DNA of 64,000 bases. Origin: JAUVPY01 sp034412795. GTDB taxonomy: Bacteria; Chloroflexota; Anaerolineae; 4572-78; NAK82. The notes beneath the pieces are model-generated. The model ran no database searches. It worked only from the letters and a program-made list of their open reading frames with translations, and was not told the DNA's origin. The position numbers were made by a program, and so were the translations under genes. The stretch is taken from positions 1 through 64,000 of the forward strand of contig DAOUMD010000126.1 of the NCBI GenBank assembly GCA_034412795.1. Reading direction: 5' to 3'. Positions 1 through 8,758 of this stretch are shown here, one piece after another (position 1 is the stretch's first letter; the number at the start of each line of letters is the position of its first letter).

Positions 1-228
1 ACGTAGGGCGTAAAGCGTAATGATTCTGGGCGAATGCGCCTTGCGAATGTGCCTTCAAGTAATCCAGCGAAATAAATTACACGGAGACGCGGGCTTCCAG
101 GCTTCATAGCAACACCAGAACAGTGCAGATAATTTCGGTGGATTACTCACGCATCACGTTTTACGTTTTACGCGGTTACTTTGCTTGATTTGACCGGTAA
201 GAAGTGTCAACCAGATAGTGAACCATCC
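1..228. repeat. Inverted tandem-word array (family A) plus conserved end D, copy 1
   Basis: CGTAAAGCGTAATG-like words lie at the window edge and their complements (CACGCATCACG, TTTTACGTTTTACG) at about 147-174. They are followed at about 174-228 by a segment that recurs almost unchanged at 41673-41728 and 44150-44205 (core TGACCGGTAAGAAGTGTCAA, ending GTGAACCATC). All three copies have the same orientation and sit just 3' of a minus-strand gene. The left arm is probably cut by the window edge. Confidence 0.75.
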
Positions 229-242
229 CTGGATGCACCCTA

Positions 243-1055
243 TTAATATCTGCGAACGATAGCTCGGTAAGTTGTTGGCTGGCGAAGTTGGAAGAGTTGA
301 TACTCTTCGCGCAAGTGACGTACTTCGTCTAAATCCACGCGGGCCAGCGCATAGCCTTCGCTTTCCTCGTCTATGGAGCTATATATCTCGCCGCGTGGGC
401 CAACGATCATGCTTTGGCCAAAGAAAGTGTAGCTGGGTTCTTCGCCAATCCGATTAACAGCGGCAACAAAGATCGAGTTCTCAAAAGCACGTGCCAGTGA
501 AAACGCATTCCATTCCTCGATGTGAGGGCGCTCCCAATTGGCACACACGCACACGATCTCGGCACCATCCAAGGCCAGAGAGCGAGCCACTTCGGGGAAA
601 GCCAAGTCCCAACCCAACATCAGGCCCACCAATCCGAAACTGGTCTCCAGCACCGGATAACGGAAACCGGGCCGGAAAGCCAGCCGTTCCTCACCACGCG
701 GATGCACTTTTCGGTAATCGCCGATTACTTCGCCATCGGGTCCAACCAGAATGGCTGCGTTGTATATGATGCTTTCTACCTTCTCCTTGAGCACCATGCC
801 GAAGACGATGTGGGTGCTGAATTCAGCCGCTTGCTGCGCCACCAAGTTGACGGTGTGACCAGGTACTTGCTCCGCTAAGTCGGTAAAGCGGACGCCGCAT
901 TCGTAGCCGGTGGTGATCAGTTCTGGGAACACGATCAGATCCACCTGCTGCTCCATGCAGATATTCTCAATAAATTCTGTCATGCGGATGAGGTTATCTC
1001 CCACCTCGTAGAGTTTGGGCTGCATCTGCACAACGGCCACAGTGATTTCGCGCAT
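243..1055 (-). CDS. Carbon-nitrogen hydrolase (nitrilase) family protein lacking the catalytic cysteine
   Basis: This 270-residue protein has the size and fold signature of a cytosolic carbon-nitrogen hydrolase, the family that cleaves nitriles, N-carbamoyl compounds or omega-amides with a Glu-Lys-Cys triad. Glu45 (FPELITTGYE) and Lys116 (YRKVHP) are present. The nucleophile motif, normally GLMIC(Y/W)DxxFPE, reads GLMLGWDLAFPE, so residue 148 is Gly (codon GGT at 612-614) instead of Cys. The flanking WDLAFPE is intact, so this is not a frame error. The start is set by AGGAGAAAG about 6 bases upstream of the ATG. It is a single gene diverging from the phosphorylase gene. It may be a catalytically dead regulator or binding protein, or a recently inactivated enzyme. 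The substrate cannot be predicted. Confidence 0.85.
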   Translation of the reverse strand: MREITVAVVQMQPKLYEVGDNLIRMTEFIENICMEQQVDLIVFPELITTGYECGVRFTDLAEQVPGHTVNLVAQQAAEFSTHIVFGMVLKEKVESIIYNAAILVGPDGEVIGDYRKVHPRGEERLAFRPGFRYPVLETSFGLVGLMLGWDLAFPEVARSLALDGAEIVCVCANWERPHIEEWNAFSLARAFENSIFVAAVNRIGEEPSYTFFGQSMIVGPRGEIYSSIDEESEGYALARVDLDEVRHLREEYQLFQLRQPTTYRAIVRRY

Positions 1056-1146
1056 CGATCACTTTCTCCTGAAATAGAACATTTGTGTCAATTCTAATAA
1101 TTATATGTTGACACGGCCCCAAAAGCAATTCTGTGTTTCTTACCTG

Positions 1147-1243
1147 ATTAGGCCGCGTCCAAGAATAACTTTGTGCATTTTGAAATATTTCACTCAGAAT
1201 TTTGGCCTGAAAAATAAAAAGTTATTTCTGGACGCTTCCTTAG
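1147..1243. repeat. Palindromic repeat family B, copy 1
   Basis: An approximately 80 bp imperfect palindrome starts GCGTCCAAGAATAACTTT (1155) and ends AAAGTTATTTCTGGACGC (1235), with TTTTGGCCTGAAAA in its right half and ATTAGGCC just before it. A close copy is at 44847-44936 and a rearranged one near 13088. It occupies most of the 358-base gap between the two divergent genes; I see no gene or clear promoter in the rest of that gap. Confidence 0.8.
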
Positions 1244-1413
1244 ATGTTGAATTCTACCTTACGCCGCTGATGCACGCAAGCCGCTGACCGATCGATGCAC
1301 TACGCCGTGCACTTCTCTCTTGCTTGCGCGTCTATTTGCAGGTATACTACTGGTCCCTCAATTCTCCGAATCAGCAAGCAATTGGTGGCACCGATATTCC
1401 AATGGAGGGTGTC

Positions 1414-2718
1414 ATGCGTGCCGTAGATATCATTGTCAAAAAGCGAGACGGCGGTGACCTCACGACCGAGGAAATACAGTTCTTTATCCAAAGTTACACA
1501 CGGGGCGATATTCCTGACTATCAGGCAGCGGCTTGGTGTATGGCCGTTCTGCTACGGGGTATGACGCACCGTGAGGCCTCCGATTTGACCTTGGCTATGG
1601 CTCGTTCGGGCGACACTCTGGACCTTCACCACATTGCACCCTTCGTGGTTGACAAGCATTCGACCGGTGGAGTGGGCGACAAGACTACGCTCGTCGTCGC
1701 ACCGCTGGTTGCCAGCCTGGGGCTGCCCGTTGGCAAGATGAGCGGGCGTGGGCTGGGTTTCTCCGGTGGCACCCTCGACAAGCTTGAGAGCATCCGAGGT
1801 TTCGAAGTCACTCTTGACCAGGAACAATTCATGGATCAGCTCGCCGAGCATGGGATCGTCGTAGCCGGACAGTCGGCCGACTTAGCCCCGGCCGATGGCA
1901 AGCTCTACGCCCTTCGCGATGTGACGGGTACTGTCGACAGCATGCCTCTCATTGCCAGTAGCATCATGAGCAAAAAGATCGCCGCAGGTGCTGATGCTAT
2001 TGTCCTTGACGTGAAGGTGGGCAAAGGGGCTTTTATGAAGACCGAGGCCGAAGCCGAAGAACTGGCGGAGGTGATGGTGGCTGTTGGTCGAGGGGTAGGA
2101 CGCAAAGTAGCGGCCGTCATCTCTGATATGAATCAGCCACTGGGCTGCGCTGTGGGAAATGCCCTGGAGGTGTGCGAGGCGATCGACTCGCTGCACGGAG
2201 GAGGACCGACCGACTTCCGCGATCATTGCGTGACCGTGGCCGGAATCATGCTGATGTTAGCCAACAAGGCATCAAGTCTCGATGAAGCCCAAAGTATTTT
2301 GATCCGCTCCCTTGACGATGGTACCGCCTGGCGCAAATTCGTGGAATGGATCATCGCCCAAGGCGGCGATAGGGCTGTGCTCGAAGCACCCGGCCTGCTA
2401 CCCAGCGCCTCGCTAATAGAGAAACTGTCCTCTCCCCAGGCTGGCACCATCGCCGAGATTGACGCCTACCAAGTCGGACAGACGGCGGTCTTATTGGGTG
2501 GTGGACGTGCGAGAAAAGGCGATCCTATTGACCACGCAGTGGGCATCGTCCATCACAAAAAGGTGGGCGACCAGATCGACAAGGGCGAGCCACTGCTAAC
2601 GATCTATGCTAACGACGAGATCAAGTTAGAACAAGCGCGTTCCCGACTTCTTTCAGCCATCCGCTTGAGTGACGAGCCGGTAATGCCACCACCACATACC
2701 CACAAAATTATCCTCTGA
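1414..2718 (+). CDS. pdp: Pyrimidine-nucleoside phosphorylase
   Basis: The enzyme catalyses phosphorolysis of uridine, thymidine or deoxyuridine to base plus (deoxy)ribose-1-phosphate in cytosolic nucleoside salvage. The 434-residue length matches the bacterial pyrimidine-nucleoside phosphorylase family. KHSTGGVGDK (81-90) is the phosphate-binding loop, and the family signature SGRGLGFSGGTLDKLE lies at about 110-125. The start MRAVDIIVKKRDG is chosen because it matches the usual family N-terminus and has GGAGGG 4-5 bases upstream. The frame stays open upstream to 1324, but that extension is unlike the family. The stop overlaps the next ATG by one base (TGATG), so the zinc-ribbon gene is translationally coupled. 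Thymidine kinase at 15.3-15.9 kb belongs to the same salvage network. Confidence 0.93.
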   Translation: MRAVDIIVKKRDGGDLTTEEIQFFIQSYTRGDIPDYQAAAWCMAVLLRGMTHREASDLTLAMARSGDTLDLHHIAPFVVDKHSTGGVGDKTTLVVAPLVASLGLPVGKMSGRGLGFSGGTLDKLESIRGFEVTLDQEQFMDQLAEHGIVVAGQSADLAPADGKLYALRDVTGTVDSMPLIASSIMSKKIAAGADAIVLDVKVGKGAFMKTEAEAEELAEVMVAVGRGVGRKVAAVISDMNQPLGCAVGNALEVCEAIDSLHGGGPTDFRDHCVTVAGIMLMLANKASSLDEAQSILIRSLDDGTAWRKFVEWIIAQGGDRAVLEAPGLLPSASLIEKLSSPQAGTIAEIDAYQVGQTAVLLGGGRARKGDPIDHAVGIVHHKKVGDQIDKGEPLLTIYANDEIKLEQARSRLLSAIRLSDEPVMPPPHTHKIIL

Positions 2719-2918
2719 TGTCTCAGAAGATAACTTGTCACGCTTGTCAGACTAGTTTTCCCCTCGATCCAGAGGTGCTACATCCCTATCGAGATGGCCT
2801 CATTCAGGGCCAGCGAGTGCCTCGTTACTGGGTCCGTTGCCCTAACTGCGACCGGAAAAACGTTATCGAGCTTATCGGCGCATCCGAGGTTATTGCTGGT
2901 AAACCCTCTGCTCGCTAG
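2718..2918 (+). CDS. Small zinc-ribbon protein coupled to the phosphorylase
   Basis: This 66-residue protein has two Cys pairs, CHAC near residue 7 and CPNC near residue 41, spaced as in a treble-clef or zinc-ribbon fold. The middle is basic and aromatic (RVPRYWVRCPNCDRKN). It overlaps the phosphorylase stop by one base, so the two are made together. Small zinc ribbons often bind RNA, DNA or a partner protein; nothing here shows which. It ends 14 bases before the stop of the convergent cyclase gene. Function unknown. Confidence 0.75.
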   Translation: MSQKITCHACQTSFPLDPEVLHPYRDGLIQGQRVPRYWVRCPNCDRKNVIELIGASEVIAGKPSAR

Positions 2919-2932
2919 AAGGATAGGATCAC

Positions 2933-5900
2933 TTACTGCTCCCGACGCTTTATGATGCGATACGCTCTGAGCGGCACCCCGCCAGCCTTGCGGGAGGTGT
3001 AGACCGGGTCGAGAAGTTCGGCGATGACAGCATCCCCCAGCATCTCGTAGCTGCGTTCATCCACATAAATTTCGCTCTCCTGGCGGCCCTTGATGGCTAG
3101 CTTAGAGAGCTTGTTTGCCAGATTGACCGCCGAGCCAACCATTGCCGTCTCTGAGCCAACAGTCCCTTTAGCCACCGAGCCAGTACTGAGCCCAGTGCCC
3201 ATGCCGACTTGCTCAAACTCAATACTCCTTTCAGACCATTTGGCGCGTAGTTCCAAAAAGGTCTCGCGCATCTGGAGGGCCGCCAGTAGAGCCCGGTCGC
3301 CTGAAGTCGTTCCGCTTTCACCGTGGCGCTCGTAGAAAGAACCAAAAACTCCCATCACGCTGTCACCCAGGCTGCGGTCCATCGCCCCGCCAGCCTGCAC
3401 GACAATACTGGACATACGCATCAAGTATTCGTCAAGAAACTCCACCATAAGTTCCGGTCCAATGGCGTTGGTGAGAAAAGTCGAACCGTGAATATCACCC
3501 ATTACCACTGTGACCTCTTTCTGTTGTACGAGCTCTTCAATGTAGGCCGGGTCGTAATAGCGGTCCAGGTCTGTCCGGCGACCGCGTTGACGGTCACGTA
3601 GCAGTCGCATGCTTGACGTCTCTGCCAGACGATGGGCAACCGAGGGATAGCGGGCCATCACGTCTTCGAAATCTTCACGGCTGAGAGCCAGCAGACGTGT
3701 TGGTGAAACCACCCGAATAGTAGCCGTGCGCGGAACCGCCCGCAGCAAAGCAATTTCTCCGAAAAAGTCACCCGGCTCCAATCGATTCAGGATGCTCGGC
3801 ATACCCTCCACATCGGGTGCCAGCACTTCTACTTCCCCCGTTTCGACGATGTAGAAGGTGTCGCCCATCTCCCCCATGTGAAAAACAATCTGGCCTGGTT
3901 CGAACTCGATGACTTGAAGTCGATTGACAAGCAGAACGTTTTGTTCCAACGTTAGTTTGCTGAGGAGTGGTATGCGGTCGAGCGCTCTGATCGCGCCCGA
4001 CGCCAGAGCTTTCTCCAGGATATCAAGCTGGGTACGCGCTTCCATGTAGTCGGGCTTCAGCTCGACAGCAGTTTGAAAGGTACTACGTGCTGCCGGGTAA
4101 TCGCGCAGCAACTTCAGGACAGTGCCCAAATTATAATAGTGATGAGGATTAGAAGGCTCAAGCTGAGTGGTCGCTCGAAAGACGGTCAGTGCCTCGACGT
4201 ATTCGCCCTGATCGTAATACGTGATACCCAACTGATTGTAGGCGTCAACGAAGTCAGGCCTTACGCGGATCGCTTCTTCCAGGTGGGTGATAGCCCGATC
4301 GTATTGATCCACCAGACGATAGAGAGAGCCAAGCTCGTATTGCACATCAGCGGAACCGGGTTGCAATTCGGCGGCGTGATGCAGATAGGTCAGAGCTTCC
4401 GGATAACGACCCAGTTGCCGACAAGCCAAGCCCAAGCTGAAGAGCATTCCGAACCTTTGTTTCTCTTTTAGCGTGCTCTGGTCAGGGATTGCTGCTTCCA
4501 GGCTTTCGGCCGCATACGTAATGTCGCCCCCGGCGTTAGCCAGGCATTCCGCCGCCAGCCAGATGCGACTGTAATCATTTCCCCGCCCCAGAATCCTGAA
4601 GAACAGGGTCGCACGGTGTTGGGAAATGCCATAAAGCAGCACAATCGTCCCCAGCCATTGTCGGCGACTCTCGGCGGTGTGGAGTAGAGGTTCTAGATCT
4701 ATGGTCTGGTCGCGCAAAGCGAGCGCTGCGAAGAACTCTTGCAAGGAATGATGGGCAAACTCTACCCACTCGTGATCGCCTGAGTAGCGAACCAACCCAC
4801 TGGCCAGTATTTCTTCCATCACTTTCCGAGGTGTAACGCTGCGTGCGGCTTCACGTTCCGCAGGACTGGCTGCCTCACGATATAGATAGATCTCCTGTGT
4901 CACAACCGCGGTCCAACGATTGCGCGGTAAAGCCCATATCTCATTTTCTTGCATCATCAGGCCCAAAGAGGCTAGCGAACCGTACCGAATCTCTAACGGT
5001 ACTTGGCCCCTGGATCGGTCAGGCATCTTCTGCCATTCGGTGTCAGTACGTTCCAATAGGTTCTCGGTGAACTGTTCAAAGAGCACACCCCGGTTCTTGG
5101 GTAGTGCTGCCTCTGTGCTTTTGGCAATCTGCGCGAACATATATAGCGCCAGCGGAGTCTGTGCCAGATCCTCGAGTTGAGGGTCACTGTAGATTTCTCG
5201 GGCTATGCGCCGCCCCCGGTCGGCTCCGAGGTATTTGGTCAGGAAGGTTTCGATATCGTCCCCAGCTAGTCTTTGAAGCATAGCAGTGCGAAAGTGTGCA
5301 ATAGGGACGTAGTATTGAACCCGACAGGCCATCACAATTCGATGGTGCGAGTATTCTTGGATGAACCGATTGAGATCCCGTCTTACTCCCGGTTGATTAC
5401 TCGTTTCGTTCAGGCCGTCCATCAAAAAGACAAAGCCGCGAGCCGGGTGGGCGTTCAATTCCTTTCCCTTCAACAACCCTGCCAGGTCTCCTCTGGTCTC
5501 GAAGTCAAAAATCCCGTAGCTGTGCAACGACTCAAGTATTAGATCCTCCACACGACGCTCAGAGGTAAGCAGATTCAACTTGATGAAAAATGGAATGATG
5601 GTCTTCCCACCCGGCTTCTCCAGAGACTTCAAGCCCTCATTGGCCATGTCAAGCATCATACGTCGTAGCACAGTTGTCTTGCCGGCCCCGGCCTCGCCCA
5701 GCACGACGACGTGCTGATCACCGGCAATAAGCTGGCGCACATCGACCGGTGTTTGTCGGATGAGACTGTGTCCCTCCAGGGCAAAGCGCCGCAGTGGTGA
5801 CACGAGTTCCTGTGGGTCGCGTATCCGGGTTTCCAACCGGCGTCGACTAATCTCCATCAACATCTCGGCCACAGAGGGTGCCACCTGTGAGATAGTTTTC

Positions 5901-6421
5901 AGCAGGTCACGGTTGAGCACCAAAAAGGTAGATGGCTGTGTGGTGCGGACCGTCGCTGTGCGTGGTACGCTCTGCAGCAAGGCAACTTCACCGAAAAAGT
6001 CGCCAGCCCCAAGCGTAGAGACTACGACATCGTTACCCAGGGCATCAGTAACCAGCACATTGACCTGCCCGGTAACAATAACGTAGCACTTATCGCCGGG
6101 CTTGCCACGCTCAAAGATAGTATCCCCTGGCCTGCGAAAATCTGTCTGGGTAATAGCCTGCCGAAGCTGGATCATCTCGTCTTTGGTCAGGGTATGCCGC
6201 GGCGTTACTGGTTTCATAGCATCCGCAGCACGAACCGCTCTGAGGGGTAGATAGAGATCTTCCCAGATGGCGTAGTCAGGGTCTTTTGACGCTTCTTGGA
6301 GGAAACGCAGGAGGGGAGACAATTGAGCTCTGGATGCGTCCACTTCTGCATCTAGAGCTCTTCCCAGGGGATCTTTCCCAAATGATGAATCGGAGCCAGC
6401 GGGGAAGTTGGAATTAGCCAT
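2933..6421 (-). CDS. cNMP-binding / NACHT ATPase / TPR / cNMP-binding / class III nucleotidyl cyclase
   Basis: A soluble multidomain signalling protein of about 1162 residues. Domain order: a cyclic-nucleotide-binding domain (about 95-190, FFGEVALL and VPRTATV), a NACHT-type STAND ATPase (Walker A GEAGAGKT at about 244-251, Walker B FVFLMDG at about 332-338), four or more TPR units (about 645-800), a second cyclic-nucleotide-binding domain (about 815-930, FFGEIALL and VPRTATI), and a class III adenylate/guanylate cyclase domain (about 960-1155). Both phosphate-binding cassettes keep the Glu and Arg that hold the cyclic phosphate. Both metal Asp residues of the cyclase are present (VVMGDIHGST, SLGDSVMGVF). 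The transition-state Asn is present (AVNLANKL), but the usual Arg four residues later is Lys. The start is the second ATG, preceded by AGGATGATA. The enzyme could bind its own product. Substrate base is not assignable. Confidence 0.9.
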   Translation of the reverse strand: MANSNFPAGSDSSFGKDPLGRALDAEVDASRAQLSPLLRFLQEASKDPDYAIWEDLYLPLRAVRAADAMKPVTPRHTLTKDEMIQLRQAITQTDFRRPGDTIFERGKPGDKCYVIVTGQVNVLVTDALGNDVVVSTLGAGDFFGEVALLQSVPRTATVRTTQPSTFLVLNRDLLKTISQVAPSVAEMLMEISRRRLETRIRDPQELVSPLRRFALEGHSLIRQTPVDVRQLIAGDQHVVVLGEAGAGKTTVLRRMMLDMANEGLKSLEKPGGKTIIPFFIKLNLLTSERRVEDLILESLHSYGIFDFETRGDLAGLLKGKELNAHPARGFVFLMDGLNETSNQPGVRRDLNRFIQEYSHHRIVMACRVQYYVPIAHFRTAMLQRLAGDDIETFLTKYLGADRGRRIAREIYSDPQLEDLAQTPLALYMFAQIAKSTEAALPKNRGVLFEQFTENLLERTDTEWQKMPDRSRGQVPLEIRYGSLASLGLMMQENEIWALPRNRWTAVVTQEIYLYREAASPAEREAARSVTPRKVMEEILASGLVRYSGDHEWVEFAHHSLQEFFAALALRDQTIDLEPLLHTAESRRQWLGTIVLLYGISQHRATLFFRILGRGNDYSRIWLAAECLANAGGDITYAAESLEAAIPDQSTLKEKQRFGMLFSLGLACRQLGRYPEALTYLHHAAELQPGSADVQYELGSLYRLVDQYDRAITHLEEAIRVRPDFVDAYNQLGITYYDQGEYVEALTVFRATTQLEPSNPHHYYNLGTVLKLLRDYPAARSTFQTAVELKPDYMEARTQLDILEKALASGAIRALDRIPLLSKLTLEQNVLLVNRLQVIEFEPGQIVFHMGEMGDTFYIVETGEVEVLAPDVEGMPSILNRLEPGDFFGEIALLRAVPRTATIRVVSPTRLLALSREDFEDVMARYPSVAHRLAETSSMRLLRDRQRGRRTDLDRYYDPAYIEELVQQKEVTVVMGDIHGSTFLTNAIGPELMVEFLDEYLMRMSSIVVQAGGAMDRSLGDSVMGVFGSFYERHGESGTTSGDRALLAALQMRETFLELRAKWSERSIEFEQVGMGTGLSTGSVAKGTVGSETAMVGSAVNLANKLSKLAIKGRQESEIYVDERSYEMLGDAVIAELLDPVYTSRKAGGVPLRAYRIIKRREQ

Positions 6422-6577
6422 TATCATCCTGACGGTCGGAGGGCTGGAGGCAGATCAGTCCTCAACTCGCCGAAAAGGGATCTCATTCTGAGTCCAATGT
6501 GGAGAAACCGAATTTTTTGAGCAAGAGTTATCGCCAGCGCGATTATAACATCAAAGGTGGGGGGTGTCAATGATTCT

Positions 6578-6606
6578 TTGTCTACCGTTGTCATCGCTGG
6601 TATAAT
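6578..6606 (+). promoter_or_regulatory. Sigma70-type promoter of the regulator / binding protein / kinase operon
   Basis: TTGTCT at 6578-6583, a 17-base spacer, then a consensus TATAAT at 6601-6606, 57 bases upstream of the response-regulator ATG. It is the only good match in this divergent intergenic region. Confidence 0.7.
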
Positions 6607-6663
6607 AAGAACAGGATAGCCCGAACGCGCCTGCCTTATGATTGCGCTCAAGGAGCCCACTAT

Positions 6664-7341
6664 ATGAACAGCATCAATCTGATTCTTGCTGATGATCATG
6701 CTGTTGTGCGTGCTGGCACACGCCAACTGCTGGAACGCCAACCTGACCTACGTGTCATTGGCGAGGCCGCTGACGGCGAAGAGGCTGTGCGTCTGGCCAA
6801 AGAGCTCAAGCCTGATCTGGTGGTTATGGATGTGCGAATGCCTAGATTATCAGGTGTCGAGGCCACACGTCGAATAAAGGCGGAGGCTCCTGAAGTAGCT
6901 GTCCTGGTTTTGACCGCCCACGACGACGATGAGTATGTCTTCGCATTGCTCCAGGCTGGAGCCAATGGTTATTTGCTAAAGACTGCCGAAATGGAGGAAT
7001 TAGTGAAGGCCATTCGCACCGTGGCTGCCGGGCAGTCAGCGTTGGATCCGACGGTAGCAGGTAAGGTCGTCGCCCAATTTGCCAGGGGGCAGCCGCTGCC
7101 TGACACACTGAGCGAAGTGAAAGACGAGCACGATGGCCTCACTGAGCGAGAATTGGAGATTCTAGGACTGGTAGGCAAAGGTCTGACTAACAAAGAGATT
7201 GGCCAACAGATTTACATTAGTGACCGGACCGTACAGGCTCACCTCTCAAACATCTTCTCTAAATTGGGTGTTAGCTCTCGCACCGAAGCTGTGATGTACG
7301 CTGTCCGGCGAGGCTGGATCTCTGCCGGAGAGGGAGAATGA
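6664..7341 (+). CDS. NarL/FixJ-family response regulator
   Basis: This 225-residue DNA-binding response regulator has an N-terminal receiver domain with the acidic pair D10-D11, phosphoacceptor Asp56 (LVVMDVRMP) and the conserved Lys in GYLLKTAEM. A C-terminal LuxR-type helix-turn-helix covers about 157-220 (LTERELEILGLVGKG, NKEIGQQIYIS). Its stop overlaps the start of the solute-binding lipoprotein (ATGA), and a NarL-class histidine kinase follows, so the three form one operon. The kinase is the obvious phosphodonor. Target genes are unknown; the downstream propeller lipoprotein is a candidate. Confidence 0.93.
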   Translation: MNSINLILADDHAVVRAGTRQLLERQPDLRVIGEAADGEEAVRLAKELKPDLVVMDVRMPRLSGVEATRRIKAEAPEVAVLVLTAHDDDEYVFALLQAGANGYLLKTAEMEELVKAIRTVAAGQSALDPTVAGKVVAQFARGQPLPDTLSEVKDEHDGLTERELEILGLVGKGLTNKEIGQQIYISDRTVQAHLSNIFSKLGVSSRTEAVMYAVRRGWISAGEGE

Positions 7342-8678
7342 TCCGCCATCCATCCCCGTTACGGTTCCGTGGGCGTGTGGGCACACTTCTTTTGATCATC
7401 ATTCTCCTCCTGGTAGGATGTGCACGGAGCTCGGTGGTTCCAGCCCAAGAAGCGCCCGGCGACGTTCCTCCACTTAATTCCTCCATCTCATCTGACCCTA
7501 TCACCCTGGATGTGTGGCTGGACCTCGACTTCCTGGCTACCGATCCGCTGTTTCGTGAAATGGCCAGCGACTTCGAGCGTGCCTATCCCAATGTCGATGT
7601 GAACATCCAGGCCTACGTGCGCGAGACGATACCTGGCAAGTTAGGTGCCTCTCTCCAGGTCGGTGATCCACCTGAGTTGGTTCAGGGGCACGCCCTGGCT
7701 ATGGCCGCCCGAGGTTACGCTGAGCCCCTGGATGACCTGTGGGACGAGTGGGGCGCTGAGGCTGAGTTTATGCCTCAGGCAATAGATGAAGTGATCTGGG
7801 ACGGAGAAAAATACGGTGTCCCTCTAGACATCTACACACTGGTGCTGATTTACAACAAGGCCCATTTTGAGGAGGCGAACCTCCCCTATCCCGATGCTGC
7901 CTATACCTGGCGGCAGTTTGCTGAAGATGCTGCCACTCTCACACGCGACGATGGATCAAGATATGGGTTAGGTTTCACCGTTGAACCTTGGTATGTCTTT
8001 GCCTGGCTGGCCGAAGCCGGCGGCGACGTAATGACTGGTGATTCTTTCATCGGCTATCGCTTCACATTGGACGATCCTAACAACGTCGAGGCGTTGCGTT
8101 TTCTCACCTCTATGGCTCGTAATGGTTACGGGCCATTGCCCACCTCGCGCCCGCGTGACTATGAAGACCCGCTCAAGCTCTTTTTGGACGGTAAGATATC
8201 TATGTTCTTCGGTACCCCGTGGGATATCCACTCCATTCAAAGTCAGTCTCCTGACTTTCCCCTGGGCGTGACCGAGTTACCCGAAACCCCGGCTGGTGCG
8301 GGGGCGGCCTCAGCGTTGGGAAGTACAGCCCTATTTGTCCCTCGCGGTGCCGAAAATCGCCAGATTGCCTTTGAATTTATGAAGTGGGCCACCAGCGATC
8401 GTTATGCGCTCCCCATGGCGCGCCGCCTGGGACATTATCCGGCACGCGCGTGGCTGCAAACTACTCCACACTTTGCCGGCAATCCGTTGCTCAAACCTTT
8501 CTTATTTCAACTCGATGCCGCGCGGCCTTATCGACTGGATGCGTTCCCGGAGGTGGAGCGAGCCTTTGCTGACGCCATAAAGGCTGCCTTTTATGGCGCC
8601 GAACCGGCCGATGCGCTGCGAATGGCTCAGGAACAGGCCGATCAGTACCTGCAACAGTCGGCTGGTGCTCAGCAATAG
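7338..8678 (+). CDS. Extracellular solute-binding lipoprotein, family 1 (sugar-type)
   Basis: A 446-residue periplasmic or surface binding protein of the MalE-like class. It begins with a hydrophobic signal and lipobox LLVGC (Cys28). The mature part has the family pattern, with LDVWLDLDFLATDPLF early, KYGVPLDIYTLVLIYNK about one third in, and FFGTPWDIHSI later. It overlaps the regulator gene by four bases and precedes the histidine kinase. No ABC permease or ATPase gene occurs anywhere near. That context suggests it delivers a ligand signal to the Cache-domain kinase rather than feeding a transporter, although the permease could be encoded elsewhere. Ligand unknown; a carbohydrate is the default for the family. 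Confidence 0.9.
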   Translation: MIRHPSPLRFRGRVGTLLLIIILLLVGCARSSVVPAQEAPGDVPPLNSSISSDPITLDVWLDLDFLATDPLFREMASDFERAYPNVDVNIQAYVRETIPGKLGASLQVGDPPELVQGHALAMAARGYAEPLDDLWDEWGAEAEFMPQAIDEVIWDGEKYGVPLDIYTLVLIYNKAHFEEANLPYPDAAYTWRQFAEDAATLTRDDGSRYGLGFTVEPWYVFAWLAEAGGDVMTGDSFIGYRFTLDDPNNVEALRFLTSMARNGYGPLPTSRPRDYEDPLKLFLDGKISMFFGTPWDIHSIQSQSPDFPLGVTELPETPAGAGAASALGSTALFVPRGAENRQIAFEFMKWATSDRYALPMARRLGHYPARAWLQTTPHFAGNPLLKPFLFQLDAARPYRLDAFPEVERAFADAIKAAFYGAEPADALRMAQEQADQYLQQSAGAQQ

Positions 8679-8758
8679 AGCAATGTCATATAGCCTCATG
8701 TCACCACGTTCTGGCGACACTCAAGCACGCCAGTATATCAAGACTCAAAAGGTACCAT

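Noticed and set aside
6424..6741. 105-codon minus-strand frame overlapping the response-regulator start
   Set aside because: It covers the promoter region and the start of a clear gene on the other strand and shows no protein family pattern.
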